Assembly: GCA_958369225.1 (NCBI GenBank)
Contig: CATXID010000004.1
Location: 121,910 to 185,909 of the forward strand
DNA from: an uncultured Collinsella sp.
GTDB lineage: Bacteria > Actinomycetota > Coriobacteriia > Coriobacteriales > Coriobacteriaceae
DNA length: 64,000 nt
Direction of reading: 5' to 3'
The notes beneath the pieces were generated by a model that was given only the letters and a program-made list of their open reading frames with translations, did not search any database and was not told the origin of the DNA. The translations under genes were made by a program, and so were the position numbers. Positions 49,918-57,565 of this stretch are shown one piece after another; within the stretch, counting starts at the first letter, position 1; every line of letters starts with the position of its first letter.

Positions 49918-49923
49918 AGTATA
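49918..49923 (-). promoter_or_regulatory. -10 box of the antitoxin RNA
   Basis: TATACT on the minus strand, seven bases before the expected RNA start. No good -35 match is visible at 17 bases. A diverged TAGACT occupies the same place at 54781-54786 in the second locus. Confidence 0.5.
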
Positions 49924-50142
49924 CCCAAGCAACGGAGGAAATGATTGGGATTTCGAAATATGAAGGATTAAATTAGGCCTGAATTAGGCCGCTCAATCTT
50001 GACCGTACATATCTAGAAATCCAGATTCACCTAGACAATTAACTTGTATTCACGCCCAATCTTGCTTATCACAAACAGAAGTATCCATATAAGCCCCCAT
50101 TGACCTTAGCTTTCGCTAACAAGCAGCACGGCGTCAACTCAG

Positions 50143-50454
50143 TTATGCCTCGTCGTCGGCGTCGAGCCCTTCAGACTTCTTGGCGATATCAGCCAGACCA
50201 GGATTCATCTTTTCGCAAGCGCCGTCCACTATCTTCTTCAAGCTTTCAAAGAAAGAGAAGGCTTTGCGATCCTGTTTAAGTTCTGTCGCGGGCTCGAGGG
50301 AAATCGTTGTAGGTTCGTCGATTCCAGCGAAAAGGGCCGAGTACAACTTCCCTACGTTCAGCTTCGGATCTTCGACATCAATGGAAAAGCCGTCAACACC
50401 CTCGATCGCGATCTTCCCATCCTTCAGCCCGACCTTATATGCCTTCTGAGCCAT
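50143..50454 (-). CDS. Hypothetical 103-residue partner of the PHP-ATPase
   Basis: The gene begins inside the end of the PHP-ATPase gene (20-base overlap), so the two are coupled. The product reads M-A-Q-K-A-Y-K-V-G-L-K-D-G-K-I-A-I-E-G, an extended beta-rich start, then a helical region and an acidic C-terminus ending D-A-D-D-E-A. No family is recognised. Its constant linkage to the ATPase, if confirmed in other genomes, would mark it as a subunit or regulator. Confidence 0.6.
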   Translation of the reverse strand: MAQKAYKVGLKDGKIAIEGVDGFSIDVEDPKLNVGKLYSALFAGIDEPTTISLEPATELKQDRKAFSFFESLKKIVDGACEKMNPGLADIAKKSEGLDADDEA

Positions 50455-52840
50455 AGCGTTTGAGTCGTTTCCTAACAACGTCAGCACCTCCTTCAACAGT
50501 CTTGGCCACAAGGTCGAGCACCTTGTAGTCGTCGCATTCGTATTCCAAAGCCCCACTCTTCACGTCAACTTTCCCATTTTCGCCGCGCACGAGCACGATG
50601 ACGTTATCGACGTCGAGGTTGACGACAAAAAGCGGGTTGTGCGTGATCATCAGTACCTGCCGGTTGGCACTCATCCTCTTAAAGGCGCCAAGGACGTGCT
50701 CCTTAATCGCTACTTGCGAGATTTGATCCTCCGGCTGGTCGATAATGTAGACTCCTGATTTAGTGTCCTCCTCCGCCAAAAGATCGAAGTACAGAGTCCC
50801 GTACAGACCAGGCGACGGTTCAGCGTCGATGCCTATGGACTTGTTAGTGATTTTCCTTCTCTCGGTTACACGGTCAACCACCGCATGAAGCTTGTTGCGA
50901 ATCTGATCGTAGCACGTCGCCATGGAAGGTTTTTCACCGGTTACCGCTGCAGCTATTTCCTCCGTAGTCAGCTCAGTCTCGGACTGAATGCCATCCAGCA
51001 GAAGCGATAGCTTAGGCTTGTTGAACACTTCCCCAAGGACCTCATTGCAGTAGCTTATGTCGGTACTACCAGAAGTGAGTTCGGAGACAAATATGAATTT
51101 CCCCATAGGATTGGGGATCCTAATGCCCACAGGAACGTCATATTCGAACTTCCTGTCGCACCGCTTTGCGGCAAGTAATACTACATCGGCAATTTTCCCA
51201 GAGACATCATCAAGAGTCGCCGAATAGTCATCGATATTTTTCTGCTCGTCAGTCTTCCTCTTCGAAAGAACCCTGCGTTCCTCGCTCGCAGCGACCTTGA
51301 CTGCTCGGGTCTTCACGTCGTCGCGTTCGTAGACCAGCCTATGCTTCTCGACAAGCTTGAGAAGCCTGTCCATCGCCTCAATTGCATCGGCATGGGCCTC
51401 GGCAGCCTCAAGACCCATCTCTTTGAAAAGTTTCGAGTAATCTGTTATTGCGTTGGCAAGGTCGCTCCTGCAGGAGAGCAACTTAGAGCAGAGATCATCG
51501 ATGTCCTTAAAAGAGATCGTCTTCGAAAATCGGGAGATGGTAAGCTTCTCGGACTTTGGCAGGTCTCGCAAAACCACCTCATGCTTATCAAGCCGACGGA
51601 GTGCATCGTTGAAGCGCGCTTTCGACTCGAGGGCGACAACGCACTCGTCGAAGAAGCGCTTGAGCGACTCTTTGATTGAGCTGACATCAACGTGGGATTG
51701 AAAGTACTTACCGAAATAATCGTCTTGCCCCTGCCCCGAATGCAACTCTTCGAGGGTCCTGCGGACGCTGTCCTGGTCGTCAAACTTGAACTCTTCTGCA
51801 TCAGAGAGAAGAGTGTTGATGCTTATGCATTCTTTATCGCAATAGGCCTTGTATCCGTCGGCCAACTTGTGATCATCCAAATGCCGGCAATCGGTTAAAC
51901 GGTGAATCATCATCGACTTGCCAATGGAGTTGTCGCCGATAATCGCGTTGATTCCAGGCGAAAGCGGTATGTCGAAGCCCTTGCCGTCAATTGAAAGTTC
52001 CAGCGAGTCAAGTTTCGAGGAACTAGCGCTGAAGAAGGAGCAGTCACCGACCTTGATTCTCGAGGGGTCGGTGATCGCCATGAGCAGACCTTCGAAAGTT
52101 GGTAGGCATTTCAGGCTGGAGAACGAAATCTCACCGCCTTCTCTCCCTGGATAGGTCGCCCAATCATGGCAATCGCTCCCGACAACAAACGGGACGGCAT
52201 CTTTGGGATAGGCCTCGATGAGCCTCTTGATGTCGAGCTCTCGCCGCTTGTTGCGAATTTCGACCGCATCGACAAATTCGGTCAAAATCACTTCGCTGGC
52301 GCAATCCGCGCCGAGACTGCTAACGTCCCGCTTCGCTTCCTGGCCGGCCGATTTCTCGTGTCCGATGAGGACTGCGTTGAGGCCGATGTCCCTCAGGACC
52401 TTGGCGAAGCCGTCTTCGGTGAAAGCGCCGCTATTGAGATCGTCGTAGCGCGGCTTCCCGGTCTCGTCACAGACGACCTCGGCGATTCCGTTAATCACAT
52501 CGGGGTGCCGGTCATCGAAGATCGCTACGATATGGACGACGGTCGGCTTCTTGCCATCGGCGCGAATGGACACGCTGAACTCAATACCAGGAAGCACTTT
52601 GTTTAGGCAGCCATCCCCCTCCCTCTCCTTCAAAGCGAAGTAAAGGTCTTTGTCAAAGCAATCGTGGTCAGTGATTGCGCACATGTTGATGCCATGAGCC
52701 TCCAAACCGCGAAGCAGCACGTTAACATGGTCTTTGTCGCAATCGGAAAGTTCCTTCTTGCCTTTGTCCTTTGTGACGACACTTGCAGCAGAATGGATAT
52801 GGAGATCGATTTTGGTCGGCTTCGTGACTATGCGTTCCAA
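50435..52840 (-). CDS. PHP-domain/AAA-like (SMC-type) ATPase, TrlF-like
   Basis: The 801-residue protein has an N-terminal PHP phosphoesterase domain with metal ligands His14 and His16 (DLHIHS), Asp58-His59-Asp60, Glu87 and Asp223/His225 (GSDCHD). A P-loop GDNSIGKS (302-309), a coiled-coil middle (about 410-560), a Walker B VYIIDQPED near 697-705 and His734 in MITHNP follow. This is the organisation of proteins often annotated as TrlF-family AAA-like ATPases, which occur in defence-rich regions. TTG 52840 is chosen because AGGAGG lies 5 bases upstream; GTG 52846 would overlap that site. Role inferred. Confidence 0.75.
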   Translation of the reverse strand: MERIVTKPTKIDLHIHSAASVVTKDKGKKELSDCDKDHVNVLLRGLEAHGINMCAITDHDCFDKDLYFALKEREGDGCLNKVLPGIEFSVSIRADGKKPTVVHIVAIFDDRHPDVINGIAEVVCDETGKPRYDDLNSGAFTEDGFAKVLRDIGLNAVLIGHEKSAGQEAKRDVSSLGADCASEVILTEFVDAVEIRNKRRELDIKRLIEAYPKDAVPFVVGSDCHDWATYPGREGGEISFSSLKCLPTFEGLLMAITDPSRIKVGDCSFFSASSSKLDSLELSIDGKGFDIPLSPGINAIIGDNSIGKSMMIHRLTDCRHLDDHKLADGYKAYCDKECISINTLLSDAEEFKFDDQDSVRRTLEELHSGQGQDDYFGKYFQSHVDVSSIKESLKRFFDECVVALESKARFNDALRRLDKHEVVLRDLPKSEKLTISRFSKTISFKDIDDLCSKLLSCRSDLANAITDYSKLFKEMGLEAAEAHADAIEAMDRLLKLVEKHRLVYERDDVKTRAVKVAASEERRVLSKRKTDEQKNIDDYSATLDDVSGKIADVVLLAAKRCDRKFEYDVPVGIRIPNPMGKFIFVSELTSGSTDISYCNEVLGEVFNKPKLSLLLDGIQSETELTTEEIAAAVTGEKPSMATCYDQIRNKLHAVVDRVTERRKITNKSIGIDAEPSPGLYGTLYFDLLAEEDTKSGVYIIDQPEDQISQVAIKEHVLGAFKRMSANRQVLMITHNPLFVVNLDVDNVIVLVRGENGKVDVKSGALEYECDDYKVLDLVAKTVEGGADVVRKRLKRYGSEGI

Positions 52841-52846
52841 TTGCAC

Positions 52847-53275
52847 CTCCTATGCTGTCCGGGCGATTTGCCTATCGCCCAACATTGATATTACAAGGCC
52901 GATTGTCCATCTTGGACGATAGGCCGGTTATATGAACCTCTCATGCAAAACTCCTTCGTCCCTATGATAATCCCATCCCTCGATGCGGGTTAGATACTAA
53001 TCGGCCTTTAGCCTCATTGCTGACAAGCTCGTTGAGAGCGGCTTCCGCCTTTGATGTCAACTTCATTCGACGGCTCCCTCAATGGTCTCCAAGCAAGTGC
53101 GAATGCCACCCATGCGGTTCCATGCGTCCCAGAATCTCACAGCACCTAAAAGTGCAAGTTAGCGCCGGTCCGGAAGAAAGGTTTTGGGGTGATCATATTT
53201 TGAAGAAAGGTACTCTGCTTCATTCCCAGCGCGAAAACGCATATGGCTAGTACGTCAGATGTTGCATGCGCGAAA
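52847..53275. other. Intergenic region before the PHP-ATPase
   Basis: The gap holds short hairpins near the PHP-ATPase start (GGGCGAT...ATCGCCC at about 52859-52879; GGCC-GAT...TAGGCC near 52897-52925) that could be operators. A 34-codon open frame (52962-53066) is listed separately. Otherwise nothing is recognised. Confidence 0.4.
52962..53066 (-). CDS. Possible 34-residue open frame
   Basis: ATG 53066 follows GAGGGAG with a 7-base gap. The product starts M-K-L-T-S-K-A-E-A-A-L-N-E-L-V-S and looks like the amphipathic start of a longer protein that is cut short. It may be a gene remnant; expression is uncertain. Confidence 0.3.
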   Translation of the reverse strand: MKLTSKAEAALNELVSNEAKGRLVSNPHRGMGLS

Positions 53276-53308
53276 AGGGCAACGCTCCCCATCCGGAAGT
53301 GTTGCCCT
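53276..53308 (-). terminator. Terminator of the LPXTG surface-protein gene
   Basis: AGGGCAACGCT and AGTGTTGCCCT pair with one wobble. On the minus strand the stem is followed by TTTTCGCGC. It lies 50 bases after the stop codon. Confidence 0.65.
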
Positions 53309-53357
53309 CAAAGCTTCAACAGAGTTCTTGTATTGCAGCTAAGTGCGTTGCGCCGCC

Positions 53358-54386
53358 TCAACAGCGATATGCGGCGGCTAGAAGCGTTGTTCCAAGCAAG
53401 AAAAACGTAAAGGAGGCTGCGATCCAGTTGCTGTCGCCGGTCTTGGGGAATGCCACAGTTGTCGCAGTGACAGCCTTGGGCTTGGGGACTTTGGCGACCG
53501 TGGTCTTGGTTTCTGTCGTTGTTGTCTTAGTTGGCGTGGCCGTAGGTTTCAGCACGGGATTTGCCGTGGGCCCCGTGGTGGGCTTTCCGGCAGCGGGGTT
53601 AGCATCGGCGGCAGGATCACTCGTCCCACCGCCCGTCACGTCGCCCCCATCGGTCTCCCCCGCCGGAGGCGTGGCGACATCGGGTTCAACCACCACATGC
53701 GATGCCACGGACCCGTCGGCATCCACCACGCCGCCCGTGCCAAAGGCCCCGCCCGCAGGCGCCACAAAGCGCGCGGATGCAAGCGACCCGCCCAGGCAGG
53801 CGATGCCGCCGGCAGCCCCGCCCAGCAGACACACACCATAGGCGCGCACGCCCGCCCCGGAGCTCGCGCCCGCGGCGACAACTCGTCCACCGCCGCGAAC
53901 GGCAAGACCGTCCGCGATCACGCCGGCCACCCGCGCATCCGCGATGCCGGCGCCGTCGGCCCGCACGTCAACCTTGCAGCCGTCCACCGCGAGCGTCCCC
54001 GACACGTAGATTCCGCACTGCGAGCCCGTGGCCACCAGCGACCCGGTTCCGCGGAGCGTCAGATCGCCCCACACCTCCATTCCGCACCGCGAGATGTCCA
54101 CGTCGGGCGCGCTCGTCTCGACAACAGCGTTCTGCCCAGTCAGCGTCACCACCAGGTCGTCGTCCGCACCGATGGCCTCGCCCGCGTAGCCGTTTAGCTC
54201 CAGATGGTCGGCATCGGTCCAGGCCCACCCGGGGCCCGACACGCCCGGCTCGTAGTACGTGGCACCCGCGATGAACAGGCTCTCCGCGCCCGCGGCATAA
54301 GAAGGCCCGCCCAGCAAAACGCATAGGCAAGCCATGGCAGTAAACAGGATGTAGTGACGGCTGGTGTGGAACGCGGCAGCAAACAT
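53358..54386 (-). CDS. Sortase-anchored surface protein with beta-helix-like repeats
   Basis: The 342-residue protein has an N-terminal signal peptide (about 1-32, ending near SYA), and a Gly/Val/Ala-rich middle of short G-x-L-x-V-x-G repeats (about 60-225) suggestive of a right-handed beta-helix. A Thr/Pro/Lys-rich spacer and the sorting signal F-P-K-T-G-D near residue 313 follow, with a hydrophobic segment and short tail Y-R-C. Phe in place of Leu in the motif is tolerated in related proteins. ATG 54386 follows CGGAG. A gutted paralogue lies at 48937-49200. Confidence 0.75.
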   Translation of the reverse strand: MFAAAFHTSRHYILFTAMACLCVLLGGPSYAAGAESLFIAGATYYEPGVSGPGWAWTDADHLELNGYAGEAIGADDDLVVTLTGQNAVVETSAPDVDISRCGMEVWGDLTLRGTGSLVATGSQCGIYVSGTLAVDGCKVDVRADGAGIADARVAGVIADGLAVRGGGRVVAAGASSGAGVRAYGVCLLGGAAGGIACLGGSLASARFVAPAGGAFGTGGVVDADGSVASHVVVEPDVATPPAGETDGGDVTGGGTSDPAADANPAAGKPTTGPTANPVLKPTATPTKTTTTETKTTVAKVPKPKAVTATTVAFPKTGDSNWIAASFTFFLLGTTLLAAAYRC

Positions 54387-54466
54387 AACCGCTCCGATCT
54401 TCGCAAGAGCCAATGGAAACTGCGCCAGAAAACTACCTGGTAGCAGCAGTTATTAGTGTAGCGAGA

Positions 54467-54619
54467 TCAAGGCACGGTTAAGGCAAAAGCCTGCGATCGA
54501 TCCCCGAAATTAGGTGTAAATCGTTTTGCCAGTCGGTGAAAGGAGGAATTGATGACGACAAGCGAGTTCGAATAGTCTCCGTAAAACGAGTCACTTAAGA
54601 ATACGATTTGGGAACTCAT
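54467..54619 (-). pseudogene. Truncated type III toxin remnant
   Basis: ATG 54619 starts M-S-S-Q-I-V-F-L-S-D-S-F-Y-G-D-Y-S-N-S, aligning with the first ~19 residues of the intact toxin (M-N-S-K-I-V-F-L-T-N-S-F-Y-Q-D-H-P-N-P). After that the similarity stops and the frame ends at residue 50. The central and C-terminal parts of the RNase are gone, so it cannot be an active toxin. Confidence 0.7.
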
Positions 54620-54629
54620 GCCCGCCATC

Positions 54630-54668
54630 TAAAGAAAAATGCCTCCAACCCAAAGAGATTGAAGGCAT
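54630..54668 (-). terminator. Attenuator of the second antitoxin RNA
   Basis: The same hairpin as at 49776-49805, arms 54639-54648 and 54659-54668, with TTTTTCTTT after it on the minus strand. Confidence 0.8.
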
Positions 54669-54770
54669 CTTCTCGGTGGACTTTCTTTTTATTCCGCTGG
54701 TCGCGTCCTACGACCAAAATCTTCTCAGTGGGCTATCTTATGTTTGCGTTGGTCGCGCCCTACGACCAAT
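54667..54770 (-). ncRNA. Second (orphan) type III antitoxin RNA, two diverged 52-nt repeats
   Basis: Units at 54667-54718 and 54719-54770 keep the 52-base period and the GGTCG...CGACC hairpin, but differ from each other at several positions, unlike the first locus. A TAGACT box (54781-54786) matches the place of the -10. With the toxin deleted this RNA would be an orphan antitoxin. Confidence 0.65.
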
Positions 54771-54911
54771 TTCTGACCTAAGTCTACTTAAGATGTAGAT
54801 GGCGTGGCAATCGTTTCAATGCCTAATTTCGGCAATTCAACTTATCCAACTTTTACTCAACTTTACAGATGAGAAAGAACTTCATAACAAAAAATATGGG
54901 GACCGGAGAAA

Positions 54912-55463
54912 TTACCCAGCAAGGCTAAAGAGTTTCTTTACTAGAAACGCGACTTTTCTAGTATTTAGAATTGCTTTAAATAGAACGTCCAGGTCGTCGT
55001 CGTTTTTAACAGCAAGCGTATATATCGAATCCGCATCGTTAACGGCAAAGCGGTGCTTTATAGAAGGCTCGAGTTCATTAAAAATACCTTCATCTAAAAC
55101 GATATTGAGGGGATAGAGGGCACCCAATTCGAACTCAAGCAATCGAAACCTGTATGATTTCGACCGGATTTCAAAAGCATAAGAACCATCAGAATAAAGT
55201 TCATTTGCATCTTTAAGCTTAGGCATGATTGCTGAGTTGACATCAGCAATATTGGCCAAAGTCTCAAGGGCCATGGACATATTAGCCAGCGCGTTATTAT
55301 CGCGATCAAGGTTAATCCTTCTATCTAAAATAGCAATGACCTTACCTTCGCTAGCCTGAGCTAATTGATCCGCTTGTAAGTTAAAGTATTTAATTACATT
55401 GTCAGTAGACTGACCAGACCCGTTTTCGAAAAGCTTATCCCAGTAGTTTTCTTCAGTTTGCAT
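54912..55463 (-). CDS. Hypothetical 183-residue protein paired with an EEP-family protein
   Basis: The gene starts 11 bases after the endonuclease/exonuclease/phosphatase gene. The product is acidic and predicted mostly helical at the N-terminus (Q-A-D-Q-L-A-Q-A-S-E-G-K-V-I-A-I-L-D near 30-47), with a later mixed region. There is no signal peptide or membrane helix. No family is recognised. A+T-rich codon use matches its partner. Confidence 0.6.
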   Translation of the reverse strand: MQTEENYWDKLFENGSGQSTDNVIKYFNLQADQLAQASEGKVIAILDRRINLDRDNNALANMSMALETLANIADVNSAIMPKLKDANELYSDGSYAFEIRSKSYRFRLLEFELGALYPLNIVLDEGIFNELEPSIKHRFAVNDADSIYTLAVKNDDDLDVLFKAILNTRKVAFLVKKLFSLAG

Positions 55464-55474
55464 GCGAACCGTCC

Positions 55475-56284
55475 TTAATTATTAATGGATAACCTTACCG
55501 ATAAAGGAAGATGGTCGCTGATTTGTTTATTAGGAGCAACGTTTGAAATGAGACCGGTATCAGAAATAGCCCTAAGATGACTAACAGACTTAATAGCATC
55601 AACTAGACCAGGAGTAACCAAGACCTGATCAAGACAATGCCAATATGTCTCCAAATCTAAATTTGTACAGTAAAAGGAACCATATTGAGGACCATCTTCG
55701 GAATAATTGCAGAGCATTGGGCTATACAAATACTCATACCTGCGGCGCTGCCAAGTACGATACTGTTTGCGAGATATAACCTCTTTAAAATACACGGCAT
55801 TAAAAAGGTTGGGCGTTTGCATGATTTCATCGTAGGGCTCAACGTTGAAATCACCAATTAATATTGCTTCCGCACCTGCTAGCTTCGCTCTTTCCTGCCT
55901 AACATCCTCAAGCAGTTCTTGAGCGGTAGCACGTCGGGCAACGTCATGTGGGTGAGAATGCTTGTCTTGAAGATGGATTCCGGCAAGAACATATTGTTTG
56001 TCATAAATGGAAAACGAATAGACGATATATCGAGTCTGCTCTTGAAAACCAATCAATTCGATTGAGTTCTTGATTACCACAAGAATCTTTGCGTCATCGC
56101 ACATCGTAGGTAAGATGCAATAACTAGCAGGAAGAATAGCGGAGAGGGCAACCAAATCCAACTGCCCCCATTCTGCAAATAAAGCTATATCCGCGTTGGT
56201 ATATTCGATACAGTCGCGAATCAGTTCAGGATTATTTTTACGACCTAAATTCCAAAAGAGTAGGTTGATATCTACATCTTCCAA
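55475..56284 (-). CDS. Endonuclease/exonuclease/phosphatase family protein
   Basis: The 269-residue protein has the catalytic pattern of the family: Asn12 in FWNLGRKNN, Glu38 in FAEWG, His104, the G-D-F-N motif with Asp145 and Asn147, and the terminal Ser256-Asp257-His258-Leu-Pro. Members cleave DNA, RNA or phosphodiesters; the substrate here is unknown. There is no signal peptide. It forms a two-gene unit with the following 183-residue protein at the edge of the polysaccharide cluster. Confidence 0.75.
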   Translation of the reverse strand: MEDVDINLLFWNLGRKNNPELIRDCIEYTNADIALFAEWGQLDLVALSAILPASYCILPTMCDDAKILVVIKNSIELIGFQEQTRYIVYSFSIYDKQYVLAGIHLQDKHSHPHDVARRATAQELLEDVRQERAKLAGAEAILIGDFNVEPYDEIMQTPNLFNAVYFKEVISRKQYRTWQRRRYEYLYSPMLCNYSEDGPQYGSFYCTNLDLETYWHCLDQVLVTPGLVDAIKSVSHLRAISDTGLISNVAPNKQISDHLPLSVRLSINN

Positions 56285-56340
56285 GAGAAACCCCTGCAGT
56301 CAGCAAAATAATTAATAGCAAGGAAATGCATGAACGAGCG

Positions 56341-57528
56341 TTAGCTATTCTTCCTCCACACCATCTTGTCCACGACGCCGGTGTAGCTCTGGATGATCTT
56401 GACCACCTTGGTGGACACGGTCTCGTCGGCGTAGTCGGGGACGGGCGCCTCGGGCAGCGACCCCTCGGCGTCGAGCTCGACGGCGGTGCGGACGGCCTGC
56501 AGCAGGCCGCGCTCGCTGATGCCGGCCAGCGTGAAGCACGCCTTGTCCAGGGCCTCGGGGCGCTCGGTGGAGGTGCGGATGCACACCGCCGGGAACGGGT
56601 GCCCGACGCTCGCGAAGAAGCTGGACTCCTCGGGCAGGGTGCCGGAGTCGGAGACCACCGCGAAGGCGTTCATCTGCAGGCAGTTGTAGTCGTGGAAGCC
56701 CATGGGCTCGTGCATGCGCACGCGCGGGTCGAGCTCGAAGCCCGTGGCCTCCAAGCGCTTGCGGGAGCGCGGGTGGCAGGAGTACAGGATCGGCATGTCG
56801 TACTTCTCGGCCAGCGCGTTGATCGCGGTGAACAGGCTCGTGAAGTTCGCCTCGGTGTCGATGTTCTCCTCGCGGTGGGCGGAAAGCAGCATGTACTTCT
56901 TCGGCTCCAGGCCGAGCTCGGAGAGGACGTCCGACGCCTCGATCTTGTCCAGGTTGACGCGAAGGACCTCGGCCATGGGCGAGCCCGTGACGTAGGTGCG
57001 CTCCGGGGCGCAGCCGGTATCCTTCAGGTAGCGGCGGGCGTGCTCGGAGTATGCCAGGTTGACGTCGGAGATCACGTCGACGATGCGGCGGTTGGTCTCC
57101 TCGGGCAGGCACTCGTCCTTGCAGCGGTTGCCCGCCTCCATGTGGAAGATGGGGATGTGCAGGCGCTTAGCCGCGATGGCGGACAGGCAGCTGTTGGTGT
57201 CGCCCAGGATCAGAAGCGCGTCGGGCTGGACCTGGACCATCAGCTTGTACGAGGCCGCGATGATGTTGCCCACGGTCTCGCCCAGGTCGGCGCCCACGGC
57301 GTCCAGGTAGACGTCCGGGTCGGCGAGCTCCAGGTCGCGGAAGAAGATGCCGTTGAGCGTGTAGTCGTAGTTCTGCCCGGTGTGCGCCAGCAGGCAGTCG
57401 AAGTGGCGGCGGCACTTCTTGATGACCTCGGACAGGCGGATGACCTCGGGGCGGGTGCCCACGATGATCAGCAGCTTCAGACGGCCGTCGTTAGAAAAAT
57501 TAACTTTAGAATTATCGTTACTCAACAT
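56341..57528 (-). CDS. capG: UDP-N-acetyl sugar 2-epimerase, CapG/FnlC-like
   Basis: The 395-residue protein has the non-hydrolysing 2-epimerase fold: V-G-T-R-P-E near 23-28, G-D-T-N-S near 109-113, H-M-E-A-G-N-R near 129-135, E-E-T-N-R and the late S-D-S-G-T-L-P-E-E. HTGQNYDYTLN and F-H-M-E-A-G-N-R place it with the CapG/FnlC group that completes UDP-N-acetyl-L-fucosamine synthesis rather than with WecB. The body is very G+C-rich while the first ~15 and last ~8 codons are A+T-rich like the neighbours. Confidence 0.8.
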   Translation of the reverse strand: MLSNDNSKVNFSNDGRLKLLIIVGTRPEVIRLSEVIKKCRRHFDCLLAHTGQNYDYTLNGIFFRDLELADPDVYLDAVGADLGETVGNIIAASYKLMVQVQPDALLILGDTNSCLSAIAAKRLHIPIFHMEAGNRCKDECLPEETNRRIVDVISDVNLAYSEHARRYLKDTGCAPERTYVTGSPMAEVLRVNLDKIEASDVLSELGLEPKKYMLLSAHREENIDTEANFTSLFTAINALAEKYDMPILYSCHPRSRKRLEATGFELDPRVRMHEPMGFHDYNCLQMNAFAVVSDSGTLPEESSFFASVGHPFPAVCIRTSTERPEALDKACFTLAGISERGLLQAVRTAVELDAEGSLPEAPVPDYADETVSTKVVKIIQSYTGVVDKMVWRKNS

Positions 57529-57565
57529 GAGAGCCCCATTCTTTACAATTTGTTATAGCTGATAT

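Noticed and set aside
53266..54274. Plus-strand frames opposite the LPXTG gene
   Set aside because: They are low-complexity mirrors of the Gly/Ala/Thr-rich repeats; the minus frame has signal peptide, sorting motif and ribosome site.
56326..57558. 410-codon plus-strand frame opposite capG
   Set aside because: It is open only because of the G+C-rich epimerase on the other strand; residues are Arg/Gly/Ala/His-rich without motifs.
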